From Ptiloglossa arizonensis (lineage: Eukaryota; Arthropoda; Insecta; Hymenoptera; Colletidae), in NCBI RefSeq assembly GCF_051014685.1, contig NW_027478462.1, forward strand, positions 744,001 through 808,000: 64,000 nucleotides of DNA. The letters are read 5' to 3'. The notes beneath the pieces were generated by a model that was given only the letters and a program-made list of their open reading frames with translations, did no database searches and had not been told where the DNA came from. The translations under genes and the position numbers were made by a program. Below are positions 51,501 through 61,939 of the stretch, piece after piece; the first letter of the stretch is position 1; the number at the start of each line of letters is the position of its first letter.

Positions 51501-54148
51501 CCCCTAGGCCGTTCTAGTTATTCGTTTCGAGCATCAGAACTGCGAAAATTTTGAGTTTCTCAAGCGTTTCTTATCTCCAAATGGCCATATCTCGCGAACG
51601 GATTGACCAATCCGCATGACTTCTGTTGCATCTGAAAGTAGAAACTCGCCCGATTACAACGGTATGCGTACTTTTCCCCTAGGCCATTCTAGTTATTCGT
51701 TTCGAGCATCAGAACGGCGAAAATTTTGTGTTTCTCAAGCGTTTCTTACCTCCAAACTGCCATATCTCGCGAACGGATTGACCAATACGCATGATTTCCG
51801 TTGCATCTGAAAGTAGAAACTCGCCCGATTACAACGGTATGCGCACTTTTCCCCTAGGCCGTTCTAGTTATTCGTTTCGAGCATCAGAACTGCGCAAATT
51901 TTGAGTTTCTCAAGCGTTTCTTACATCCAAACGGCCATATCTCGCGAACGGATTGACCAATCCGCATGATTTCTGTTGCATCTGAAAGTAGAAACTCGCC
52001 CGATTACAACGGTATGCGTGCTTTTCCCCTAGGCTGTTCTAGTTATTCGTTTCGAGCATCAGAACGGCGAAAATTTTGTGTTTCTCAAGCGTTTCTTACC
52101 TCCAAATGGCCATATCTCGCGAACGGATTGACCAATCCGCATGATTTCTGTTGCATCTGAAAGTAGAAACTCGCCCGATTACAACGGTATGCGCACTTTT
52201 CCACTAGGCAGTTCTAGTTATTCGTTTCGAGCATCAGAACTGCGAAAATTTTGAGTTTCTCAAGCGTTTCTTACCTCCAAACTGCCATATCTCGCGAACG
52301 GATTGATCATTCCGCAAATTTTCTGTTGCATCTGAAAGTAGAAACTCGCCCGATTACAACGGTAGGTGTAGTTTTCCCCTAGGCCGTTCCAGTTATTCAT
52401 TTCGAGCATCAGAACTGCGCAAATTTTGAGTTTCTCAAGCGTTTCTTACATCCAAACGGCCATATCTCGCGAACGGATTGACCAATCCGCATGATTTCCG
52501 TTGCATCTGAAAGTAGAAACTCGCCCGATTACAACGGTATGCGCACTTTTCCCCTAGGCCGTTCTAGTTATTCGTTTCGAGCATCAGAACTGCGCAAATT
52601 TTGAGTTTCTCAAGCGTTTCTTACCTCCAAACTGCCATATCTCGCGAACGGATTGACCAATCCGCATGATTTCCGTTGCATCTGAAAGTAGAAACTCGCC
52701 CGATTACAACGGTATGCGCACTTTTCCCCTAGGCCGTTCTAGTTATTCGTTTCGAGCATCAGAACTGCGCAAATTTTGAGTTTCTCAAGCGTTTCTTACC
52801 TCCAAACTGCCATATCTCGCGAACGGATTGACCAATCCGCAAAATCTCTGTTGCATCTGAAAGTAGAGACTCGCCCCATTACAACGGTATGCGCACTTTT
52901 CCACTAGGCAGTTCTAGTTATTCGTTTCGAGCATCAGAACTGCGAAAATTTTGAGTTTCTCAAGCGTTTCTTACATCCAAACGGCCATATCTCGCGAACG
53001 GATTGACCAATCTGCATGATTTCTGTTGCATCTGAAAGTAGAAACTCGCCCGATTACAACGGTATGCGCACTTTTCCACTAGGCAGTTCTAGTTATTCGT
53101 TTCGAGCATCAGAACTGCGAAAATTTTGAGTTTCTCAAGCGTTTCTTACATCCAAACGGCCATATCTCGCGAACGGATTGACCAATCCGCATGATTTCCG
53201 TTGCATCTGAAAGTAGAAACTCGCCCGATTACAACGGTATGCGCACTTTTCCCCTAGGCCGTTCTAGTTATTCGTTTCGAGCATCAGAACTGCGCAAATT
53301 TTGAGTTTCTCAAGCGTTTCTTACCTCCAAACTGCCATATCTCGCGAACGGATTGACCAATCCGCAAAATCTCTGTTGCATCTGAAAGTAGAGACTCGCC
53401 CCATTACAACGGTATGCGCACTTTTCCACTAGGCAGTTCTAGTTATTCGTTTCGAGCATCAGAACTGCGAAAATTTTGAGTTTCTCAAGCGTTTCTTACA
53501 TCCAAACGGCCATATCTCGCGAACGGATTGACCAATCTGCATGATTTCTGTTGCATCTGAAAGTAGAAACTCGCCCGATTACAACGGTATGCGCACTTTT
53601 CCACTAGGCAGTTCTAGTTATTCGTTTCGAGCATCAGAACTGCGAAAATTTTGAGTTTCTCAAGCGTTTCTTACATCCAAACGGCCATATCTCGCGAACG
53701 GATTGACCAATCCGCATGATTTCCGTTGCATCTGAAAGTAGAAACTCGCCCGATTACAACGGTATGCGCACTTTTCCCCTAGGCCGTACTAGTTATTCGT
53801 TTCGAGCATCAGAACTGCGCAAATTTTGAGTTTCTCAAGCGTTTCGTACCTCCAAACTGCCAAATCTCGCGAACGGATTGACCAATCCGCAAAATTTCTG
53901 TTGCATCTGAAAGTAGAAACTCGCCCGATTACAACGGTATGGGTACTTTTCCCCTAGGCCGTCCTAGTTACTCGTTTCGAGCATCAGAACTGCGAAAATT
54001 TTGAGCTTCTCAAGCGTTTCTTATCTCCAAACTGCCATATCTCGCGAACGGATTGATCATTCCGAAAATTTTCTGTTGCATCTGAAAGTAGAAACTCGCC
54101 CGATTACAACGGTAGGTGTAGTTTTCCCCTAGGCCGTTCCAGTTATTC
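48516..54148. repeat. Two adjacent 2,800-bp sixteen-monomer copies, apparently identical
   Basis: Bases 48,516-51,348 and 51,316-54,148 read the same at every point compared, at an offset of 2,800 bp. Left identity stops at GTATGTGTAG against GTAGGTGTAG (48,515 and 51,315). Right identity stops at TATTCGTTT against TATTCATTT (51,349 and 54,149). Shared rare variants include CATGACTTCTG (48,816 and 51,616), TAGGCTGTTC, ATCTGCATGATT and CCGTACTAGTTATTCG (50,985 and 53,785). It is among the longest and cleanest duplications in the window. Confidence 0.92.
49840..50986. repeat. Nested tandem three-monomer (525-bp) unit
   Basis: Bases 49,840-50,461 match 50,365-50,986 at an offset of 525 bp. GAGACTCGCCCCATTAC lies at 50,066 and 50,591, and ATCTGCATGATT follows in both. 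The same nested pair occurs in the next 2,800-bp copy at 52,640-53,786. A related CGCCCCATTAC and CCACTAGGCAG combination is seen near 26,275. Confidence 0.85.
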
Positions 54149-55643
54149 ATTTCGAGCATCAGAACTGCGCAAATTTTGAGTTTCTGAAGCGTTTCTTACA
54201 TACAAACTGCCATATCTCGCGAAAGGATCGTCCGATCCGCAAAATTTCTGTTGCATCTGAAAATAGAAACTAGCCCGATCACAACGGTATGCGCACTTTT
54301 CCCCTAGGCCGTTCTAGTTATTCGTTTCGAGCATCAGAACTGCGCAAATTTTGAGTTTCTCAAGCGTTTCTTACCTCCAAACTGCCATATCTCGCGAACG
54401 GATTGACCAATCCGGAAAACTTCTGTTGCATCTGAAAGTAGAGACTCGCCCGATTACAACGGTATGTGTAGTTTTCCCCTAGGCCGTTCCAGTTACTCGT
54501 TTCGAGCATCAGAACTGCGAAAATTTTGAATTTCTCAATCGTTTCTTACATCCAAACAGCCATATCTCGCGAACGGATCGACCAATCCGCAAAGTTTCTG
54601 TTGCATCTGCAAGTAGAAACTCGCCCGATTACAACGGTATGCGTACTTTTCCCCTAGGCCGTTCTAGTTATTCGTTTCGAGCATCAGAACTGCGAAAATT
54701 TTGAGTTTCTCAAGCGTTTCTTACTTCCAAACTGCCATATCTCGCGAACGGATTGACCAATCCGCAAAATTTCTGTTGCATCTGAAAGTAGAAACTCGCC
54801 CGATTACAACGGTATGGGTACTTTTCCCCTCGGCCGTCCTAGTTACTCGTTTCGAGCATCAGAACTGCGAAAATTTTGAGCTTCTCAAGCGTTTCTTATC
54901 TCCAAACTGCCATATCTCGCGAACGGATTGATCATTCCGAAAATTTTCTGTTGCATCTGAAAGTAGAAACTCGCCCGATTACAACGGTAGGTGTAGTTTT
55001 CCCCTAGGCCGTTCCAGTTATTCATTTCGAGCATCAGAACTGCGCAAATTTTGAGTTTCTGAAGCGTTTCTTACATACAAACTGCCATATCTCGCGAAAG
55101 GATCGTCCGATCCGCAAAATTTCTGTTGCATCTGAAAATAGAAACTAGCCCGATCACAACGTATTCGCACTTTCCCCTAGGCCGTTCTAGTTATTCGTTT
55201 CGAGCATCAGAACTGCGCAAATTTTGAGTTTCTCAAGCGTTTCTTACCTCCAAACTGCCATATCTCGCGAACGGATTGACCAATCCGGAAAATTTCTGTT
55301 GCATCTGAAAGTAGAGACTCGTCCGATTACAACGGTATGTGTAGTTTTCCCCTAGGCCGTTCCAGTTACTCGTTTCGAGCATCAGAACTGCGAAAATTTT
55401 GAATTTCTCAATCGTTTCTTACATCCAAACTGCCATATCTCGCGAACGGATCGACCAATCCGCAAAGTTTCTGTTGCATCTGCAAGTAGAAACTCGCCCG
55501 ATTACAACGGTATGCGTACTTTTCCCCTAGGCCGTTCTAGTTATTCGTTTCGAGCATCAGAACTGCGAAAATTTTGAGTTTCTCAAGCGTTTCTTACTTC
55601 CAAACTGCCATATCTCGCGAACGGATTGACCAATCCGCAAAAT
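53873..55643. repeat. Tandem five-monomer (875-bp) duplication with a 2-base deletion in copy two
   Basis: Bases 53,873-54,770 match 54,748-55,643 at an offset of about 875 bp. Shared tags are ATGGGTAC, GATCATTCCGAAAATTTTC, TTTCTGAAGCG (54,182 and 55,057) and CTCAATCGTTTC. Copy two has ACAACGTATTCGCACTTTCC, two bases shorter than its counterpart, near 55,160-55,174. It also has CGTCCG for CGCCCG near 55,321. A related single unit lies at about 46,640-47,510. Confidence 0.85.
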
Positions 55644-58600
55644 ATCTGTTGCATCTGAAAGTAGAGACTCGCCCGATTACAACGGTGTGTGTAGTTTTCC
55701 CCTAGGCCGTTCCAGTTATTCGTTTCGAGCATCAGAACTGCGAAAATTTTGAGTTTCTCAAGCGTTTCTTACATCCAAACTGCCATATCTCGTGAACGGA
55801 TTGACCGATCCGCAAAATTTCTGTTGCATCTGAAAGTAGAAACTCGCCCGATTACAAAGGTATGCGTACTTTTCCCCTAGGCCGTTCTAGTTATTCGTTT
55901 CGAGCATCAGAACGGCGAAAATTTTGTGTTTCTCAAGCGTTTCTTACCTCCAAATGGCCATATCTCGCGAACGGATTGACCAATCCGCATGATTTCTGTT
56001 GCATCTGAAAGTAGAAACTCGCCCGATTACAACGGTATGCGCACTTTTCCAATAGGCAGTTCTAGTTATTCGTTTCGAGCATCAGAACTGCGAAAATTTT
56101 GAGTTCCTCAAGCGTTTCTTACATCCAAACGGCCATATCTCGCGAACGGATTGACCAATCCGCATGATTTCCGTTGCATCTGAAAGTAGAAACTCGCCCG
56201 ATTACAACGGTATGCGCACTTTTCCCCTAGGCCGTTCGAGTTATTCGTTTCGAGCATCAGAACTGCGCAAATTTTGATTTTCTCAAGCGTTTCTTACATC
56301 CAAACGGCCACATCTCGCGAACGGATTGACCAATCCGCATGATTTCTGTTGCATCTGAAAGTAGAAACTCGCCCGATTACAACGGTATGCGTACTTTTCC
56401 CCTAGGCCGTTCCAGTTATTCGTTTCGAGCATCAGAACTGCGAAAATTTTGAGTTTCTCAAGCGTTTCTTCCATCCAAACTGCCATATCTCGCGAACGGA
56501 TCGACAAATCCGCAAAATTTCTGTTGCATCTGCAAGTAGAAACTCGCCCGATTACAACGGTATGCGTACTTTTCCCCTAGGCCGTTCTAGTTACTCGTTT
56601 CGAGCATCAGAACTGCGCAAATTTTGAGTTTCTCAAGCGTTTCTTACATCCAAACGGCCATATCTCGCGAACGGATTGACCAATCCCCATGATTTCTGTT
56701 GCATCTGCAAGTAGAAACTCGCCCGATTACAACGGTATGCGTACTTTTCCCCTAGGCCGTTCTAGTTATTCGTTTCGAGCATCAGAACTGCGAAAATTTT
56801 GAGTTTCTCATGCGTTTCTTACCTCCAAACTGCCATATCTCGCGAACGGATTGACCAATCCGCAAAATCTCTGTTGCATCTGAAAGTAGAGACTCGCCCG
56901 ATTACAACGGTGTGTGTAGTTTTCCCCTAGGCCGTTCCAGTTATTCGTTTCGAGCATCAGAACTGCGAAAATTTTGAGTTTCTCAAGCGTTTCTTACATC
57001 CAAACGGCCATATCTCGCGAACGGATCGACCAATCCGCAAAGTTTCTGTTGCATCTGCAAGTAGAAACTCGCCCGATTACAACGGTATGCGTACTTTTCC
57101 CCTAGGCCGTTCTAGTTATTCGTTTCGAGCATCAGAACTGCGAAAATTTTGAGTTTCTCAAGCGTTTCTTACCTCCAAACTGCCATATCTCGTGAACGGA
57201 TTGACCAATCCGCAAAATATCTGTTGCATCTGAAAGTAGAGACTCGCCCGATTACAACGGTGTGTGTAGTTTTCCCCTAGGCCGTTCCAGTTATTCGTTT
57301 CGAGCATCAGAACTGCGAAAATTTTGAGTTTCTCAAGCGTTTCTTACATCCAAACTGCCATATCTCGTGAACGGATTGACCGATCCGCAAAATTTCTGTT
57401 GCATCTGAAAGTAGAAACTCGCCCGATTACAAAGGTATGCGTACTTTTCCAGTAGGCAGTTCTAGTTATTCGTTTCGAGCATCAGAACTGCGAAAATTTT
57501 GAGTTCCTCAAGCGTTTCTTACATCCAAACGGCCATATCTCGCGAACGGATTGACCAATCCGCATGATTTCCGTTGCATCTGAAAGTAGAAACTCGCCCG
57601 ATTACAACGGTATGCGCACTTTTCCCCTAGGCCGTTCTAGTTATTCGTTTCGAGCATCAGAACTGCGCAAATTTTGATTTTCTCAAGCGTTTCTTACATC
57701 CAAACGGCCACATCTCGCGAACGGATTGACCAATCCGCATGATTTCTGTTGCATCTGAAAGTAGAAACTCGCCCGATTACAACGGTATGCGTACTTTTCC
57801 CCTAGGCCGTTCCAGTTATTCGTTTCGAGCATCAGAACTGCGAAAATTTTGAGTTTCTCAAGCGTTTCTTCCATCCAAACTGCCATATCTCGCGAACGGA
57901 TCGACAAATCCGCAAAATTTCTGTTGCATCTGCAAGTAGAAACTCGCCCGATTACAACGGTATGCGTACTTTTCCCCTAGGCCGTTCTAGTTACTCGTTT
58001 CGAGCATCAGAACTGCGCAAATTTTGAGTTTCTCAAGCGTTTCTTACATCCAAACGGCCATATCTCGCGAACGGATTGACCAATCCCCATGATTTCTGTT
58101 GCATCTGCAAGTAGAAACTCGCCCGATTACAACGGTATGCGTACTTTTCCCCTAGGCCGTTCTAGTTATTCGTTTCGAGCATCAGAACTGCGAAAATTTT
58201 GAGTTTCTCATGCGTTTCTTACCTCCAAACTGCCATATCTCGCGAACGGATTGACCAATCCGCAAAATCTCTGTTGCATCTGAAAGTAGAGACTCGCCCG
58301 ATTACAACGGTGTGTGTAGTTTTCCCCTAGGCCGTTCCAGTTATTCGTTTCGAGCATCAGAACTGCGAAAATTTTGAGTTTCTCAAGCGTTTCTTACATC
58401 CAAACGGCCATATCTCGCGAACGGATCGACCAATCCGCAAAGTTTCTGTTGCATCTGCAAGTAGAAACTCGCCCGATTACAACGGTATGCGTACTTTTCC
58501 CCTAGGCCGTTCTAGTTATTCGTTTCGAGCATCAGAACTGCGAAAATTTTGAGTTTCTCAAGCGTTTCTTACCTCCAAACTGCCATATCTCGCGAACGGA

Positions 58601-58850
58601 TTGACCAATCCGCAAAATATCTGTTGCATCTGAAAGTAGAGACTCGCCCGATTACAACGGTGTGTGTAGTTTTCCCCTAGGCCGTTCCAGTTATTCGTTT
58701 CGAGCATCAGAACTGCGAAAATTTTGAGTTTCTCAAGCGTTTCTTACATCCAAACTGCCATATCTCGTGAACGGATTGACCGATCCGCAAAATTTCTGTT
58801 GCATCTGAAAGTAGAAACTCGCCCGATTACAAAGGTATGCGTACTTTTCC
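54149..58850. repeat. Zone F: 5-mer and 8-mer higher-order repeats
   Basis: About 27 monomers. The left part holds the second half of the 875-bp pair. The right part is a tandem pair of 1,400-bp units. The only net indel is the 2-base loss near 55,160. There is no coding content. Confidence 0.8.
56053..58850. repeat. Tandem pair of 1,400-bp eight-monomer units
   Basis: Bases 56,053-57,450 match 57,453-58,850 at an offset of 1,400 bp. Shared rare variants include GAGTTCCTCAAG, TTGATTTTCTC, CTTCCATCC, TCGACAAATCC, CAATCCCCATG and TCTCATGCG (about 56,807 and 58,207). I saw two differences: CCGTTCGAG against CCGTTCTAG (56,238) and CTCGTGAACG against CTCGCGAACG (57,192). The left edge is AATAGGCAG against AGTAGGCAG. 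Confidence 0.9.
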
Positions 58851-59094
58851 CCTAGGCCGTTCTAGTTATTCGTTTCGAGCATCAGAACGGCGAAAATTTT
58901 GTGTTTCTCAAGCGTTTCTTACCTCCAAATGGCCATATCTCGCGAACGGATTGACCAATCCGCATGATTTCTGTTGCATCTGAAAGTAGAAACTCGCCCG
59001 ATTACAACGGTATGCGCACTTTTCCACTAGGCAGTTCTAGTTATTCGTTTCGAGCATCAGAACTGCGAAAATTTTGAGCTTCTCAAGCGTTTCT

Positions 59095-59330
59095 TATCTC
59101 CAAATTGCCATATCTCGCGAACGGATTGATCAATCCGCAAAATTTCTGTGCATCTGAAAGTAGAAACTCGCCCGATTACAACGGTAGGTCTTTTTTTCCC
59201 CTAGGCCGTTCCAGTTATTCTTTTCGAGCATCAGAACTGCGCAAATTTTGAGTTTCTCAAGCGTTTCTTACATCCAAACGGCCATATCTTGCGAACGGAT
59301 TGACCAATCCCCATGATTTCTGTTGCATCT
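59095..59330. repeat. Decayed monomers with private mutations
   Basis: Within about 235 bases there are CCAAATTGCC, a deletion giving TTTCTGTGCATC (59,148), GGTAGGTCTTTTTTTCCCC (a seven-T run where other copies have GTAGTTTT), TTATTCTTTTCGAGC and ATATCTTGCG. The remaining 175-bp register is intact. This is the densest run of private changes I noticed. Confidence 0.8.
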
Positions 59331-61939
59331 GAAAGTAGAGACTCGCCCGATTACAACGGTATGTGTAGTTTTCCCCTAGGCCGTTCCAGTTATTCGTTTC
59401 GAGCATCAGAACTGCGAAAATTTTGAATTTCTCAAGCGTTTCTTACATCCAAACTGCCATATCTCGCGAACGGATCGACCAATCCGCAAAATTTCTGTTG
59501 CATCTGCAAGTAGAAACTCGCCCGATTACAACGGTATGCGTACTTTTCCCCTAGGCCGTTCTAGTTATTCGTTTCGAGCATCAGAACTGCGAAAATTTTG
59601 AGTTTCTCAAGCGTTTCTTACATCCAAACTGCCATATCTCGCGAACGGATCGACAAATCCGTAAAATTTCTGTTGCATCTGCAAGTAGAAACTCGCCCGA
59701 TTACAACGGTATGCGTACTTTCCCCCTAGGCCGTTCTAGTTATTCGTTTAGAGCATCAGAACGGCGAAAATTTTGTGTTTCTCAAGCGTTTCTTACCTCC
59801 AAATGGCCATATCTCGCGAACGGATTGACCAATCCGCATGATTTCTATTGCATCTGAAAGTAGAAACTCGCCCGATTACAACGGTATGCGTACTTTTCCC
59901 CTAGGCCGTTCTAGTTATTCGTTTCGAGCATCAGAACGGCGAAAATTTTGTGTTTCTCAAGCGTTTCTTACCTCCAAATGGCCATATCTCGCGAACGGAT
60001 TGACCAATCCGCATGATTTCCGTTGCATCTGCAAGTAGAAACTCGCCCGATTACAACGGTATGCGTACTTTTCCCCTAGGCCGTTCTAGTTATTCGTTTC
60101 GAGCATCAGAACTGCGAAAATTTTGAGTTTCTCAAGCGTTTCTTACTTCCAAACTGCCATATCTCGCGAACGGATTGACCAATCCGCAAAATTTCTGTTG
60201 CATCTAAAAGTAGAGATTCGCCCGATTACAACGGTATGTGTAGTTTTCCCCTAGGCCGTCCCAGTTATTCGTTTCGAGCATCAGAACAGCGAAAATTTTG
60301 AGTTTCTCAAGCGTTTCTTACATCCAAACTGCCATATCTCGCGAACGGATTGACCGATCCGCAAAATTTCTGTTGCATCTGAAAGTAGAAACTCGCCAGA
60401 TTACAACGGTATGCGCACTTTTCTCCTAGGCCGTTCTAGTTACTCGTTTCGAGCATCAGAACTGCGAAAATTTTGAGCTTCTCAGGCGTTTCTTATCTCC
60501 AAACTGCCATATCTCGCGAACGGATTGATCATTCCGAAAATTTTCTGTTGCATCTGAAAGTAGAAACTCGCCTGATTACAACGGTAGGTGTAGTTTTCCC
60601 CTAGGCTGTTCCAGTTATTCATTTCGAGCATCAGAACTGCGCAAATTTTGAGTTTCTCAAGCGTTTCTTACATCCAAAAGGCCATATCTCGCGAACGGAT
60701 TGACCAATCCGCATGATTTCCGTTGCATCTGAAAGTAGAAACTCGCCCGATTACAACGGTATGCGCACTTATCCCCCAGGCCGTTCTAGTTATTCGTTTC
60801 GAGCATCAGAACTGCGCAAATTTTGAGTTTCTCAAGCGTTTCTTACATCCAAACGGCCATATCTCGCGAACGGATTGACCAATCCGCATGATTTCTGTTG
60901 CATCTGCAAGTAGAAACTCGCCCGATTACAACGGTGTGTGTAGTTTTCCCCTAGGCCGTTCTAGTTATTCGTTCCGAGCATCAGAACTGCGAAAATTTTG
61001 AGTTTCTCAAGCGTTTCTTACCTCCAAACTGCCATATCTCGCGAACGGATTGACCAATCCGCAAAATCTCTGTTGCATCTGAAAGTAGAGACTCGCCCGA
61101 TTACAACGGTGAGTGTAGTTTTCCCCTAGGCCGTTCCAGTTATTCGTTTCGAGCATCAGAACTACGAAAATTTTGAGTTTCTCAAGCGTTTCTTACATCC
61201 AAACTGCCAAATCTCGCGAACGGATTGACCAATCCGCAAAATTTCTGTTGCATCTGAAAGTAGAAACTCGCTCGATTACAACGGTATGGGTACTTTTCCC
61301 CTAGGCCGTCCTAGTTACTCGTTTCGAGCATCAGAACTGCGAAAATTTTGAGCTTCTCAAGCGTTTCTTATCTCCAAACTGCCATATCTCGCGAACGGAT
61401 TGATCATTCCGAAAATTTTCTGTTGCATCTGAAAGTAGAAACTCGCCCGATTACAACGGTAGGTGTAGTTTTCCCCTAGGCCGTTCCAGTTATTCATTTC
61501 GGGCATCAGAACTGCGCAAATTTTGAGTTTCTCAAGCGTTTCTTACATCCAAACGGCCATATCTCGCGAACGGATTGACCAATCCGCATGATTTCCGTTG
61601 CATCTGAAAGTAGAAACTCGCCCGATTACAACGGTATGCGCACTTTTCCCCTAGGCCGTTCCAGTTATTCGTTTCGAGCATCAGAACTGCGAAAATTTTG
61701 AGTTTCTCAAGCGTTTCTTACATCCAAACTGCCATATCTCGCGAACGGATCGACAAATCCGCAAAATTTCTGTTGCATCTGCAAGTAGAAACTCGCCCGA
61801 TTACAACGGTATGCGTACTTTTCCCCTAGGCCGTTCTAGTTACTCGTTTCGAGCATCAGAACTGCGAAAATTTTGAGCTTCTCAAGCGTTTCTTATCTCC
61901 AAACTGCCATATCTCGCGAACGGATTGATCAATCCGCAA

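Larger units (their letters stand above)
41561..54148. repeat. Zone E: large higher-order units culminating in two 16-mers
   Basis: About 72 monomers with no net indel. A core segment marked by GCGTGCTTTTCCCC, TAGGCTGTTC and AACGGCG begins near 42,300, 45,275, 48,950 and 51,750, with offsets of 2,975, 3,675 and 2,800 bp (17, 21 and 16 monomers). Another marker, GTGTGTGTGGTTTT, recurs near 43,438, 46,063 and 47,813. There is no coding content. Confidence 0.85.

Noticed and set aside
19161..54931. 76-84-codon plus-strand frames near 19,161, 41,727, 46,651 and 54,701
   Set aside because: They are satellite read-through in monomers that happen to lack a stop. There is no start context, domain or conservation beyond the repeat.
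23562..57907. Minus-strand frames of 67-74 codons at 23,562-23,765, 56,283-56,507 and 57,683-57,907
   Set aside because: They are the reverse strand of ordinary monomers. The last two are identical only because they sit in the 1,400-bp tandem pair.
59190..59197. Seven-T run as a possible Pol III terminator
   Set aside because: No A or B box promoter or folded RNA precedes it, and it lies in a decayed monomer with several private changes.
23268..60038. Many 64-66-codon open frames starting at the ATG of CATGATTT (for example 23,268, 25,543, 37,441, 49,166 and 59,838)
   Set aside because: The start exists only because the CATGA monomer class creates an ATG. The frames span little more than one monomer, their sequence mirrors the satellite, and they have no gene context. 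They are chance frames.
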